The notes under the pieces are model-generated. The model was not told the origin of the DNA and searched no databases. It was given only the letters and a program-made list of their open reading frames with translations. A stretch of DNA of 64,000 nucleotides from Mantamonas sphyraenae (taxonomy: Eukaryota > CRuMs > Mantamonadidae). Shown piece after piece: positions 1 through 8,980 of the stretch (within the stretch, counting starts at the first letter, position 1; each line of letters begins with the position of its first letter). A program made the translations under genes and the position numbers. The stretch lies in contig JAPMXV010000045.1 in assembly GCA_026936335.1 (NCBI GenBank), positions 248,001 through 312,000 on the forward strand, in the 5' to 3' direction.

Positions 1-786
1 GCCCTGCTCAAAGTATTTCATCTGGGCATACATACAGCCCACCAGACGCTCCAGCAGCTGCACCTTGGCGTGCGCGTCCACCGTCCGCAGATGTGCGTGG
101 TAGTCGAAGCGACTCTCCATGGCCTCGCCACGTGTGCTTTGAATGTCTGCCATCAGCTCCAGCAATTTCTGACCTTCCAGTTTCGTCTTGTGATTGCTGT
201 GAGAAAACTTATTCAGCGCTGACTCGTGCGCTTCTGTGTGGCTCTTGCTGGCCTCCTTCAGCACCTGTGTCTCCTTGGCGTCATTGGCCACAAACTCCTG
301 CAAGGGGTTCGTAAACATGTCCATCATGTTGGACAGCAAGATGGAGCGTGTGGTCTCCAGGTCCTGCCAGATGCGCGCAAACTCCACGGCCGTCTTGTCC
401 AGGCTTGCGGTGATGGACAGCGTCGAGTTGTCGTCGTGCATGGCGTACTGCGTCAGGGTGCTCGCAAACATGGAGCCCACCTGTGAAAACTCGTTGCCCT
501 TTGCAATGTACGACTGCGAGAGTTCACTCAGCGACGCAAGGTACGCGTGTGCGTCCTTAATGTCGTCCTCGGCCTCTTTGACGGTTGCACGGAAGGCAGG
601 CGAGTCCAACGCCACCTGTCGCAGCGCCGCACTCGTCTGCAAATCAATGTCCAGCTCTGTGTCGGCCTCGGTTGGCTGTTCGATCTCGGGCACATCCATC
701 TCCTTGGGGAGCATCTCTGCCGTGTCGATCCCAATGGACTCCACCACGCTCTTGAACAGGTTGGATGTTTGAGACTCGATGGACAT
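1..786 (-). CDS. BAR-domain protein of the APPL/ACAP/ASAP type (5' part; runs off the window)
   Basis: The reading frame opens at an ATG read leftwards from 786 and stays open to the window edge (262 codons). After an acidic N-terminus of about 55 residues the protein is almost wholly helical, with regularly spaced hydrophobic and charged residues: a YIAKG segment, then short motifs typical of BAR domains (FARIWQDLE, FTNPLQEF near 160, then a long amphipathic helix ending ERLVGCMYAQMKYFEQG). This matches the BAR domain found in ACAP/ASAP ArfGAPs, APPL and oligophrenin, which dimerises and binds curved membrane. In those families a PH domain and a catalytic or adaptor domain follow; here they would lie outside the window, so the subfamily is not determined. 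The gene is divergent from RPA12, with 154 bp between the start codons. Confidence 0.75.
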   Translation of the reverse strand, partial: MSIESQTSNLFKSVVESIGIDTAEMLPKEMDVPEIEQPTEADTELDIDLQTSAALRQVALDSPAFRATVKEAEDDIKDAHAYLASLSELSQSYIAKGNEFSQVGSMFASTLTQYAMHDDNSTLSITASLDKTAVEFARIWQDLETTRSILLSNMMDMFTNPLQEFVANDAKETQVLKEASKSHTEAHESALNKFSHSNHKTKLEGQKLLELMADIQSTRGEAMESRFDYHAHLRTVDAHAKVQLLERLVGCMYAQMKYFEQG

Positions 787-940
787 GATGGTGCACGTGA
801 GCGTGGGTTCGGTCGCAGCGAGAACGCGTGGTGAGGGTTTGCTTGGTTCGGCAGGGAAGAGAGGGGAGCTGCAAGCGCGCTCCACTGCGGCCAACGATCC
901 AGCCCCGAGTGTCCCCTTTTCCAAACTCACCACAGATACT

Positions 941-1315
941 ATGGACGTACTGGACACACAATTGGACGGCATGTTTTGCCCGGACTGCGGGACGCTGCTG
1001 AACTTCAAGCAGGCGGCGCAGGGAACCATCACGTGCGGATTCTGCAAGCTGGAGTTGTCCGGGAACCAAGTGGTCAACACGTCGTCTGTGTCACGCTCGA
1101 GCAGGATATACCACGACGAGGCCGAGGAGGAGGCCGAGGAGGCAGAGCGTGAGGCAGACAAGAAGGAGACGCGCGCAACAATCCGCGAGAAGTGTCCGAA
1201 ATGCGGCTACAAGAAGCTCTTCTTCTCCACAGCCCAGCTGCGCAGCGCCGACGAGGGTCAAACCATCTTTTACGAGTGTGCCAAGTGTGCTCACAAGTGG
1301 TCGCTCAATTCCTGA
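941..1315 (+). CDS. RPA12: RNA polymerase I subunit RPA12 (TFIIS-like zinc ribbon)
   Basis: This 124-residue protein has the two-zinc-ribbon plan of RPA12/POLR1H. The N-terminal ribbon has CPDCG near residue 11 and a CGFC pair about 20 residues later. The C-terminal ribbon has CPKCG, then QLRSADEGQT, then CAKCAHKW. The acidic RSADE hairpin is the TFIIS-type element that reaches the polymerase active site and supports RNA cleavage in Pol I. Length and architecture fit the family (about 120-126 aa). The start was chosen at 941 because upstream in-frame sequence looks non-coding and the ribbon begins right after this methionine. The last 11 bases overlap the end of the convergent Munc13-like gene on the other strand. 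Confidence 0.92.
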   Translation: MDVLDTQLDGMFCPDCGTLLNFKQAAQGTITCGFCKLELSGNQVVNTSSVSRSSRIYHDEAEEEAEEAEREADKKETRATIREKCPKCGYKKLFFSTAQLRSADEGQTIFYECAKCAHKWSLNS

Positions 1316-4229
1316 GGCCGTCGCGACGGTGCGCCAGCACGGCAAGCACGTCTTGCGGATTCAGTCCGCGAGTCTCGAGCTCTGCTGTGTCACGCAATTC
1401 CCGCAGCGCTGCCGTATCCATACCAAACACAAGCAACAAACGATCGATGCGCTCCACCAACACTGACGATCCCTCTTGCCCTGCCGTCCCAAAGAAGTCC
1501 TGCAGCTCGGCCCAGTCCTTCTCCAGTGCCCCGACGTCCTCCTGTTCGATCCACCGTGTCTTGTGCTCGCCTCCACCCAGAGCTGCCGGCGAGTCTGTCA
1601 GCACCCGTTCGAACGCCATGATCATCTGTCTGTGCAGCAAGGCGGCTATACGTTCCACACCGCGATCTGTGCACGCCATCACCACACCGTCCCACACCAC
1701 GTTCAGATGTTCCAGAACCTCGCGCACACGCATCCCTTTGGATACTGAGGGTACGTAGAGACGCGTGAGCAGTGGTTTGCGCAGCACGTACCACACAATG
1801 TAGGAGCACAGGTTGTTTGACAACAGCTCCTCCCAGCCCACAATGGCTCGGTGACACGCCTCCACAACCTCCACATTGTCTGCGTGGCCTTTTGTAGCGT
1901 CGTGGCTGTCTTCCACCAGCTGTGCGAGCCCGTCCGCCATGAATTGCAGATTTGTCAGCCGTTGTCCCAACTCCTCCAAATCCACAGCCCCGAGCAGCGC
2001 CTGCACCTCTTCCCGCAGCGTGTATACGTTGTTCCTGCTGCTTCGCGAGGAAGACGACGACGAGGACGTGGAAGGCGTGTAGCGCGGCCGTAGTGGCACG
2101 ATATCCGGGAGTTGCATGATTGGCTCGCACACAAACTTGCCGTAGCGATGCAGCAGGCTGACCATGTGTTTCTGAAACTCGTCCAGCAGCTGGTGGTCGA
2201 GCAAGAACACGTACTCGGTGATCACAGGCAGACATTGGCTGAGGATCTGCATCGTGTCCACAGCCACCGCAGTGGGCCCATTGGTGGAGCCCAGCAACGG
2301 TGTGCTGCGCTTCCAATCCTCAGCCTGCATGGCAGCGAGCAGCAGCGCATTGACGCGCTCCATTTGTTTGTGCATAAAGTCGCGAGCGAGGGGCGCGTAG
2401 ATCTGGGCCAGGTCTGGCACATCCTCCTTGCGAACAGCTTCGCTGCTGAGGAGGGCCTGTTCCAGCTGCTTCAGCGAGCCAAACAGACTCTTGATGTCGA
2501 TGTCTACCTCCTGTACATGTTGAAAGGTGTTTGCGAGCACATCGCGAAAGGCGGCCACGAGTTCGGAAATGGCGACACTCGCGGCAAAAGGATGCAGCTC
2601 GTTGAACGCAGGCGCGTAGAACGATTCTTCGGTGTCTGCCAACAGGGCCACGTCGTCGATGAGTTCCTCCAGCTTCGAGAGAGGCGTGAGGGGCTGCGGG
2701 TAGTTTTCGACCAGGCGCGCAAAATTGCTTCGCATGCTACTTTGGATGAGGTCGACCACAATGGTGGCATCGACACGCTGGGCCCCCTTGGACGTGTTTC
2801 GCTTGCCGTCCAGACCGTGCTGGGACAGTGAGCGCACGCGCGAGGCCTGAGAAATGTGCACGGTTTTCAGATCCAGGGCCAAATGCAGGTGCATGGCCAG
2901 GGGCAGGGCCGGTTGGGCAAACACGCAATAGTAGAAGTGATAGTTGGCGAGTCGCTCGTTGAGGTAGGTGAGCATGCGCGAGACCACTGCCTGGGCGTTG
3001 GCCATCTCCTGTTGATAGTAGGTGCCTGCGTACCACGAAGCCTGCGTCTCTCGCAACAGGTAGATGAGTCTGCGCATGGACTCCCACAGGTCGCGTGGCC
3101 ACTCTTCGTGGATGTATGCGTTGAAAAGGCGGTCGAGCATGACGTAGTTATGCATGTGCAAGGAAATGCCAAGGCCGTCGCGTACGTGACGAAGGAGCTG
3201 CACCATGGATGTATAATGAGGGTGCAGGGCAATGCCTTCGAGTTGCTCCTTGAGCATGCTGTGAGGGTCGTCGTGGAACTGTTCTAGATTGTTAATGTGG
3301 ACCGAGGAGATCTGCTGCAGCTGATCCTCGTCCAGCGAGGCCTGGGACAGCTCTTCACCTTCCTGGTGCCTGTCGACACGGTCTTGGAGCACACACTGGA
3401 GCTGGAAGCCGTAGAGCGTAGTGTTGATGGGAAAGGCGATGGCCAAGTCTGTGGCCGAGCGCAAGTCTGGATCGGCGTGGGCCAGGCCCAGCAACACTCG
3501 TTCGAGCGTTTGCAGGTTGCCCGCAAGGCCACGCTGCAAGTCGTCGCTGTCATTCTGTTTGAGGGAGCGCACATACTTGCAGATGGAGGCATAGTTGCGC
3601 TTCACTAGGTCGCTCACCTCCGATGCAGCCCAGGAGCCTGTCTGGGTGTCCATGTCGATGGAAAAGTCGCCGTTGGTGGTGACCAGGCGGTGGGCATGCA
3701 GAATGAGGGAGGCACAGACGAGAGAGAGCTGACGCGTGGCCCAGGTCTGGAAGTGGGCGTGGCTCTCAAAGTGCGAAGAGGTGTAGTGCCAGAGGAGCAG
3801 CAGATGGTGGTAGAGCGAGTCCACAGGAGCGTGGGAACCATCGATGCCTGCTTCCTGCTCGGTGGATTCGTACAGGGGGACAACGAAGCGGGAAGGGGGC
3901 GCGTGTTGTGTGCCCAGCGAGATCGGGGGCGGGATCTGCAGATGTTGGAAGAGGCGCACATGGCGCAGCTTGGGCACCTTGAGCTCCACACGCACTTCGT
4001 CCATCAGTAACTCCATCTCGGTGTTTGTGATGTCGCCGTCAAAGTGGGTGTTGAGCAGGAGGACCTCGTAGGCGAGGGTGCGGAGCTGCTGTTCGTCCTC
4101 CAGAGCAAACATCTCCGGCTCTGCTGGCACAAGGGCGTCCCACTGTTCCATGCTGTCCACTTGGAGAAGACGCATGGACGATCCGCCGTCGCTGAGGGTC
4201 GACGAGGCGGACGAAGAGGACGAGGCCAT
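1305..4229 (-). CDS. Munc13-homology (MUN/DUF810, PATROL1-like) protein
   Basis: This is a single-exon frame of 974 residues starting at the ATG at 4229; further upstream only non-ATG codons extend the frame. It is a long alpha-helical protein with no transmembrane segment. The last about 120 residues carry the best signature: a DRGVERIAALLHRQ helix, a WIEQEDVGALEKDW helix, then DFFGTAG and a final LVFGMDTAALREL helix. This resembles the C-terminal end of plant PATROL1/DUF810 proteins and the MHD2 region of Munc13, which act in vesicle tethering and SNARE priming at the plasma membrane. A serine run lies near residue 690. No C2 domain is visible. The start codon is 50 bp from that of the divergent APC11. 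The assignment rests on remembered family patterns, so the family is likely but the exact role is inferred. Confidence 0.65.
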   Translation of the reverse strand: MASSSSSASSTLSDGGSSMRLLQVDSMEQWDALVPAEPEMFALEDEQQLRTLAYEVLLLNTHFDGDITNTEMELLMDEVRVELKVPKLRHVRLFQHLQIPPPISLGTQHAPPSRFVVPLYESTEQEAGIDGSHAPVDSLYHHLLLLWHYTSSHFESHAHFQTWATRQLSLVCASLILHAHRLVTTNGDFSIDMDTQTGSWAASEVSDLVKRNYASICKYVRSLKQNDSDDLQRGLAGNLQTLERVLLGLAHADPDLRSATDLAIAFPINTTLYGFQLQCVLQDRVDRHQEGEELSQASLDEDQLQQISSVHINNLEQFHDDPHSMLKEQLEGIALHPHYTSMVQLLRHVRDGLGISLHMHNYVMLDRLFNAYIHEEWPRDLWESMRRLIYLLRETQASWYAGTYYQQEMANAQAVVSRMLTYLNERLANYHFYYCVFAQPALPLAMHLHLALDLKTVHISQASRVRSLSQHGLDGKRNTSKGAQRVDATIVVDLIQSSMRSNFARLVENYPQPLTPLSKLEELIDDVALLADTEESFYAPAFNELHPFAASVAISELVAAFRDVLANTFQHVQEVDIDIKSLFGSLKQLEQALLSSEAVRKEDVPDLAQIYAPLARDFMHKQMERVNALLLAAMQAEDWKRSTPLLGSTNGPTAVAVDTMQILSQCLPVITEYVFLLDHQLLDEFQKHMVSLLHRYGKFVCEPIMQLPDIVPLRPRYTPSTSSSSSSSRSSRNNVYTLREEVQALLGAVDLEELGQRLTNLQFMADGLAQLVEDSHDATKGHADNVEVVEACHRAIVGWEELLSNNLCSYIVWYVLRKPLLTRLYVPSVSKGMRVREVLEHLNVVWDGVVMACTDRGVERIAALLHRQMIMAFERVLTDSPAALGGGEHKTRWIEQEDVGALEKDWAELQDFFGTAGQEGSSVLVERIDRLLLVFGMDTAALRELRDTAELETRGLNPQDVLAVLAHRRDGLRN

Positions 4230-4279
4230 GAGTCGGAGGTGTGGTTTTGGCTGCGCCGTCGCTGCTAGGGGAATTCGCC

Positions 4280-4797
4280 ATGAGCAGCAGCAGTGGCAGC
4301 AGTGTCGTTGCGTCCAGCTCAAGCAGTGGTGCAAATGATGAGGGGAAAGAGAAAAAGGGAAAGCCAAAGATGAAGCTACGCATCAAAAAGTACGTGAGCG
4401 AGTGTGTGTCCAGCGCCAGGGTGTTTTGGCGCCACCGAATCCACTGACGCACACAACGACACCCACAGGTGGCACGCAATCGCAAGTTGGACGTGGGGAC
4501 AGGACGACGATGTGTGTGGCATTTGTCGCGCAAAGTTTGATGCGTGCTGCCCAGGCTGTTCGTTCCCGGGCGACGATTGTCCGCTCTGTAGGTTGGCGCC
4601 GATCTGCCTCGTCGTTTGCCGTGCCTGAACAGATCGGATTGAGACGACTGACACACTCGGGCGACGCATCTGGATTGGGTTGGGCAGTGGTGGGAAACTG
4701 CAAGCATGCGTTTCACATGCACTGCATTCTCAAGTGGGTGGGCTCGCAGAGCGTTCAACCGAAATGCCCCATGTGCAGGCAGCCGTGGTCCATGTGA
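4280..4797 (+). CDS. APC11: Anaphase-promoting complex subunit 11 (RING-H2), three exons
   Basis: Exons 4280-4389, 4469-4587 and 4688-4797 join in frame to give 112 residues. Both introns (78 and 100 bp) start GTACGT or GTAGGT and end CAG. After a Ser/Gly/Lys-rich N-terminus the protein follows APC11 closely: KMKLRIKKWHAIASWTW, CGICRAKFDACCPGC, FPGDDCPL, then CKHAFHMHCILKW and CPMCRQPW. These supply the cysteine and histidine ligands of the RING-H2 finger with the extra zinc site of APC11/RBX1. The protein recruits the E2 in the APC/C ubiquitin ligase. Exon borders were fixed by continuity of the RING ligands. It is divergent from the Munc13-like gene and convergent with the membrane protein that ends at 4873. 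Confidence 0.93.
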
Positions 4798-4872
4798 GCA
4801 CGTGGTGGGCGATCCGACCCACAAGGGTGTGGGCAGTGTACAGAGAATCCGGGATGCATTTCGTTTCCGGGC

Positions 4873-6993
4873 TCAAACCTCGTCGATTCGCGCACAAGGG
4901 ACAAAGAAAAACATTCCGTCGAAAGCGCGCTTCGGACAGTATGCCAGTTTGGCAAACTGGGCGTAGAACTGCAGCATGTAGGCTGCAGACAGAAATAAAA
5001 CCAAGAGAAGCATACCTCGCGTCTCACGCACCTGTTCCCAGGCACGTAGCAGACGCATGTGCGTGCGGAAGGACTTTGCAGCACGACGTGCGACCCACCG
5101 AGGAACGGCGCTCAGGCAGGATGCGACACCATGCAAAGCACCCGCGTTGTCATCCCCTTTGCGATGTCCCCATGCCTGTTGCCTGCGTGTTGGAGCCTGT
5201 ACCTCGCGTTCTGTGCTCTGCGACGCCTCTCGCGCCTTCGGATCAGTCAGGGACGACGCTGGGCCGGCCAAGTCTTCCGATGCCACGTTTGCCAACGTGT
5301 CCTCTTCGATGTCGCTTGTCTTTGGCATCTGCGCATGGGTGCCTTTGTTTGCCTTTGGCGAGAGGGGCGCCGATTTGGGGCTGGCCTGGAACCGAGCACC
5401 GGCGTACACGACAAACATGGTGACCATGATCTCGACGCCAAACTCAATGGACAGTTGGCCGAGCATGGAGCCCAGACTGGTCCAAACAGGGACTGGGCCG
5501 GAGGCTGAGGCAACCGGGTTGACGCGCATGATGATGACGATGCAGCCACTGACGGTGATGCTGGTCAGCTCGAGAAACTCGGCAAACATGCGGTATCCAT
5601 CGTAGTGGTCGGGCTGCAACGACTCGTTGCGCTGGTATTCGCGGTAGAGCGAGGCCGTTTGGCCACGTCGGCAGCACATCCAGCTCCACACTCGGCTGAG
5701 AGGCTGCATGACATGAGAGTCGATGTCGCGCGCGTTGATGCGCTGCATGGCATCCAGCAGCGAGAGCAGCAGCGAAAGCAAAAGCTGCCCTTCCACACTC
5801 TCCAAGTTGTTGATCAACATCCGCGAAACCAGTGACAGCCCGAACAGGTTGGTGACACAGAACAACGCTGGAAAGCTGCCTCCTTCTTGGGCCGCATACG
5901 TGGCCTGCACACGGCCGGCGGCGTTGATGGCGTCGGACAGAATCGGGTGCAGAAACACGCGTACCAGCGCCTTCTGAAGGTCATTCTGCGCGTACGAGTA
6001 GAAAATGGTGGGCAGAAAGATGATGTAGCACACGTTGACAAACGTCTTGACCATTTGCGTGCGTACGCTGATGCCTGGGAGCCATGAGAAACCGAGCTCG
6101 TTTTGTACGGCCTTGGCCATGGTCCATGCAGCCAGAAACAGCCAGGCAAAGCGAACGACAATCATGGCCAAATTGGACACGGGCAGGTAGTACATGGGCA
6201 GAGTTGACAGCTGGGAAAAGGCCGAAATGACAACCGTTGCAACGAGCCAACCACGTCCAAAACGAGAAACGGACGTGGAAAACACGCGAGTGTACAGCAG
6301 AATGTAGATAATGGGATACAGGATAAGGACGTTGACGGTGCTAAAGATCAGTGTGTCGACGCCAGTGAAATATAGCTTCTGGTCGTCAGGCTGGTCGTCG
6401 AAAGAATCCCTGTACCGCAATCCACGCGCGACCAGCTCCTCGTGGAACGAGACCAGCGACCAGCGAAAGAGAAAAATGAGCGGAAGCATGCAGAGTGAGA
6501 GCACGATGCTGTAGCCCAGCTGCTGTACCTTGTGTTTGGCCACAAGCCATAGCACTTGACGGGTGAGCATTTCTGTGAGGGAACCGCTGGATCGCGGCGT
6601 CTCTGTGCTCAGACTGCGATCTTCCCAGCGGCCCAACTGGATGACGCCGTCATTGTTATCGTCGGTGCCTCCGTTCTCAGATGGCTCTTCGGGCACGGCG
6701 TCAAGAGAAACACTGTGGGTGTGTGAATGTGTGTTGGGCGAACGCGCCACATTGCGCTCGAGGTCGGATGAGCTGTGCCTGGTGGACGAGGATGACAGGC
6801 GCCTCCGCATATGCCGTCCTTGCAGGGGAGAGGCCGTGCGGCCCTCCGTAATCTCCAGCATGGAGGACAACACGTCGTTTTCGATCTCGCGATCGCTCAG
6901 CCGCCGCTGGGGCGTGCGCGAACGCGAGGAAACCGGAGTGTTGGACGAGCGCACACTGGTGGGCGACCTGCGGTCGCTCGCCGTGGTGGTCAT
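4873..6993 (-). CDS. Orphan polytopic membrane protein (about 8 transmembrane segments)
   Basis: This frame of 706 residues starts at the first plausible ATG (6993). The first about 165 residues are Ser/Arg/Thr-rich and probably disordered, with many RSxS-like phosphorylation-prone sites. After that come about eight hydrophobic segments, including LVFLF-type helices near residue 180, an ILYPIIYILLYT segment, a long LAMIVVRFAWLFLAAW stretch, FVNVCYIIFLPTIF, and TMFVVYAG near residue 535. A charged loop of about 110 residues precedes a last transmembrane segment (MLLLVLFLSAAYMLQFY) close to the C-terminus. I recognise no family motif. A distant transporter or channel is possible, but nothing visible supports a substrate. 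It lies tail to tail with APC11 and 144 bp downstream of the CaaX-tailed orphan on the same strand. Confidence 0.7.
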   Translation of the reverse strand: MTTTASDRRSPTSVRSSNTPVSSRSRTPQRRLSDREIENDVLSSMLEITEGRTASPLQGRHMRRRLSSSSTRHSSSDLERNVARSPNTHSHTHSVSLDAVPEEPSENGGTDDNNDGVIQLGRWEDRSLSTETPRSSGSLTEMLTRQVLWLVAKHKVQQLGYSIVLSLCMLPLIFLFRWSLVSFHEELVARGLRYRDSFDDQPDDQKLYFTGVDTLIFSTVNVLILYPIIYILLYTRVFSTSVSRFGRGWLVATVVISAFSQLSTLPMYYLPVSNLAMIVVRFAWLFLAAWTMAKAVQNELGFSWLPGISVRTQMVKTFVNVCYIIFLPTIFYSYAQNDLQKALVRVFLHPILSDAINAAGRVQATYAAQEGGSFPALFCVTNLFGLSLVSRMLINNLESVEGQLLLSLLLSLLDAMQRINARDIDSHVMQPLSRVWSWMCCRRGQTASLYREYQRNESLQPDHYDGYRMFAEFLELTSITVSGCIVIIMRVNPVASASGPVPVWTSLGSMLGQLSIEFGVEIMVTMFVVYAGARFQASPKSAPLSPKANKGTHAQMPKTSDIEEDTLANVASEDLAGPASSLTDPKAREASQSTEREVQAPTRRQQAWGHRKGDDNAGALHGVASCLSAVPRWVARRAAKSFRTHMRLLRAWEQVRETRGMLLLVLFLSAAYMLQFYAQFAKLAYCPKRAFDGMFFFVPCARIDEV

Positions 6994-7137
6994 CGCGGGC
7001 ACAGGTTGGTACGGAGCGGTGGCTGGATGGTTGGAGGTGACGGCGCGAAAAGTGTGCTGTTGCTCTCGGAACGTGGACAGCAGCCAGGCGGCAACTCGAA
7101 GGATGTCAATCACAAGAAGCGGTGACCATGTGTGTAT

Positions 7138-8199
7138 TTACAAGATGATGCAGCACTTGCCGCTTCTGTTGCTACGGTTCCGCCTCCGCCCTGTGGGCTG
7201 TTGCGGCTGTGAACTTCCGACGCGCGAAGACCGCCTTCTCGCGCGCTCGCTGCGTGATGAGCGACCAGAACGAGCCGAGTGGGCACTGCGTTCGCTGGGC
7301 ACCTCTTCGATTTCGTCGTCCGCGATGCCAAACGAAGACACTTGCACAAGGGTGCCCACAGAGGGGCGTTTGGGAGGACCTGTGCTGAGCTTGAGGCTGC
7401 TGCCCTTGCTGCCCTTGCTGTGGGTTGAAGAATCGCTGCCCTGCGGCTGCAGCTCATCCTGTGGATGATTGAATGTGGATACCGACAGCGAACTGTGACG
7501 ACGCAGCGGGATGGAAGTGGAAACCCCGGAAAGGGAGGAGGGCTCAACGTCCTTCTGCGGCTCCACAACGGTGACCACATACGTGTCTGCGGCAGGCTCG
7601 GGGGTCACCACACGATGACGTTCACCCTCTGGCGCCTCGTCGTCATCCTCGTTGGTCATGGCCGGTATTTCGATGAATTGGGCTGGCGCAACGGTCGCAG
7701 CGTCGCTGACCACCTCCGTCTCCGCCTTGCTTTTGCTCTTGCCCACCCGCGCCAACTCCGACGTGGCAATCTGTACAGTGTCCCTTCCCAGACCCTGGTA
7801 TGAGCGCCACGGCTCGCTTTCGGCACCTGTATGTTCACTGGTAACACGCAGGAGCTGCTCGTCCAGGAGCGCCTCCAACGCCTTGGCGAGCGCCTTGTCC
7901 ACCTTTTTGGGTGTCTTGAGCTTCTTTGTGACACCTCGATCGCGCAAAAAGGCCAATTTGGCCTCCTGACTCGGGTTGTACGCATCCAGGCTCTCTGTGT
8001 CGTTGTCAGGCACGTCGTAGGCGCCGACGAACTTCCAGCGCAGCACCAGCAGGGCACGGTGCCTGTTCTGGGCCACTGAATCGCCAAACCGGTGTTCCAG
8101 GAATGAGGGTTCGCCGATAGGACGCGACACATACACGGGCGGGTGCCACAACGCATGGTCGTGCCGATCGAGAAACTCAACCGGAGCGGCCTCTTCCAT
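7138..8199 (-). CDS. Orphan protein with C-terminal CaaX prenylation motif
   Basis: This 353-residue protein begins MEEAAPVEFLDRHD at 8199; upstream in-frame sequence lacks an ATG. The N-terminal about 130 residues look folded (LWHPPVYVSRP, LLVLRWKFVGAYD, a lysine-rich KKLKTPKKVDKAL helix). The rest is low-complexity, rich in Ser, Arg, Glu and Pro, with an RSxRSxR region near the end. The last five residues are CCIIL: a CaaX box ending in Leu, which usually directs geranylgeranylation, with a second adjacent cysteine. Membrane attachment is therefore inferred. No GTP-binding motif is present, so this is not a small GTPase. PTPS is transcribed divergently, 197 bp away. Function unknown. Confidence 0.62.
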   Translation of the reverse strand: MEEAAPVEFLDRHDHALWHPPVYVSRPIGEPSFLEHRFGDSVAQNRHRALLVLRWKFVGAYDVPDNDTESLDAYNPSQEAKLAFLRDRGVTKKLKTPKKVDKALAKALEALLDEQLLRVTSEHTGAESEPWRSYQGLGRDTVQIATSELARVGKSKSKAETEVVSDAATVAPAQFIEIPAMTNEDDDEAPEGERHRVVTPEPAADTYVVTVVEPQKDVEPSSLSGVSTSIPLRRHSSLSVSTFNHPQDELQPQGSDSSTHSKGSKGSSLKLSTGPPKRPSVGTLVQVSSFGIADDEIEEVPSERSAHSARSGRSSRSERARRRSSRVGSSQPQQPTGRRRNRSNRSGKCCIIL

Positions 8200-8396
8200 T
8201 GGGTGGCCTGGAGCATGACTGGACCCAGCAAGAATGCACTTTGTTCCATGTTTGGGGGCATGGACGTGGTGGATTGTGTGATGGGAGGTGCAGAATGCGG
8301 AGAGGGCGCGACGGCGGCCACGCCATCGCCAGCCCCGGAGGACGTGCAGCACCACCCCACACCCCGCTCACCTGACACCTCACACGCGCGTTGGCC

Positions 8397-8801
8397 ATGA
8401 GTGTGTGTCGCATCAGTAGGACAGAGAACGTAAGTGCCTGCCACAGGCTGTGGAGCGAGCAGCTAAGCGACGAAGAGAACGTGGAGCTGTACGGCAAGTG
8501 CACCCAACGACACGGACACAATTATGCCGTGGAGGTGGTGCTCGAGGGAGAAATCGACGCCGTGACGGGCATGGTGTACAACCTTTCCACCCTCAAAGTG
8601 GCCATGAAGGAGGCCCTGGACGAGCTCGACCACGCGGATTTGGACGAGCTACCGTTTTTTGCCAAGCGGCCGTCCACCACAGAGAATTTGGCTGTGTGCG
8701 TATGGGAGAGAATGCACGAGGCCCTGGGGGACGACGCACATCTCTTGTGTGAGGTTTGCATCCAAGAGACAAGCAAGAACAAGGTTGTGTTTCGCGGCTG
8801 A
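8397..8801 (+). CDS. PTPS: 6-pyruvoyl-tetrahydropterin synthase
   Basis: This 134-residue single-exon protein converts 7,8-dihydroneopterin triphosphate to 6-pyruvoyl-tetrahydropterin, the second step of tetrahydrobiopterin synthesis. Family landmarks are present in order: SACHRLWSEQLSDEEN (zinc-ligand His16), YGKC (catalytic Cys35), HGHNY (zinc ligands His39 and His41), TGMVYNLSTLK, LDHADLDE, the PSTTENLAV stretch and a C-terminal ETSKN segment. The length matches animal and protist PTPS. The start at 8397 aligns with the family; the preceding codon is TTG. A sepiapterin reductase gene, the last enzyme of the same pathway, lies about 8.4 kb downstream on the same strand. Confidence 0.94.
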   Translation: MSVCRISRTENVSACHRLWSEQLSDEENVELYGKCTQRHGHNYAVEVVLEGEIDAVTGMVYNLSTLKVAMKEALDELDHADLDELPFFAKRPSTTENLAVCVWERMHEALGDDAHLLCEVCIQETSKNKVVFRG

Positions 8802-8980
8802 ACAGCGCGGACCGTGGAGACATGAACAAAGATGGTGTGTGTGTGTGTGTGTGGTGCATTGCCACGTGACTTTACACGTGAAACGGTTCCACGTGCCCGT
8901 GTGCCTCGCTGTGGCTTGATTCCGTGCGTCTTGCGCAAACGAAGAGGCGTCGTCGCCTGCTTGACCAGCCAATTTCAGCC

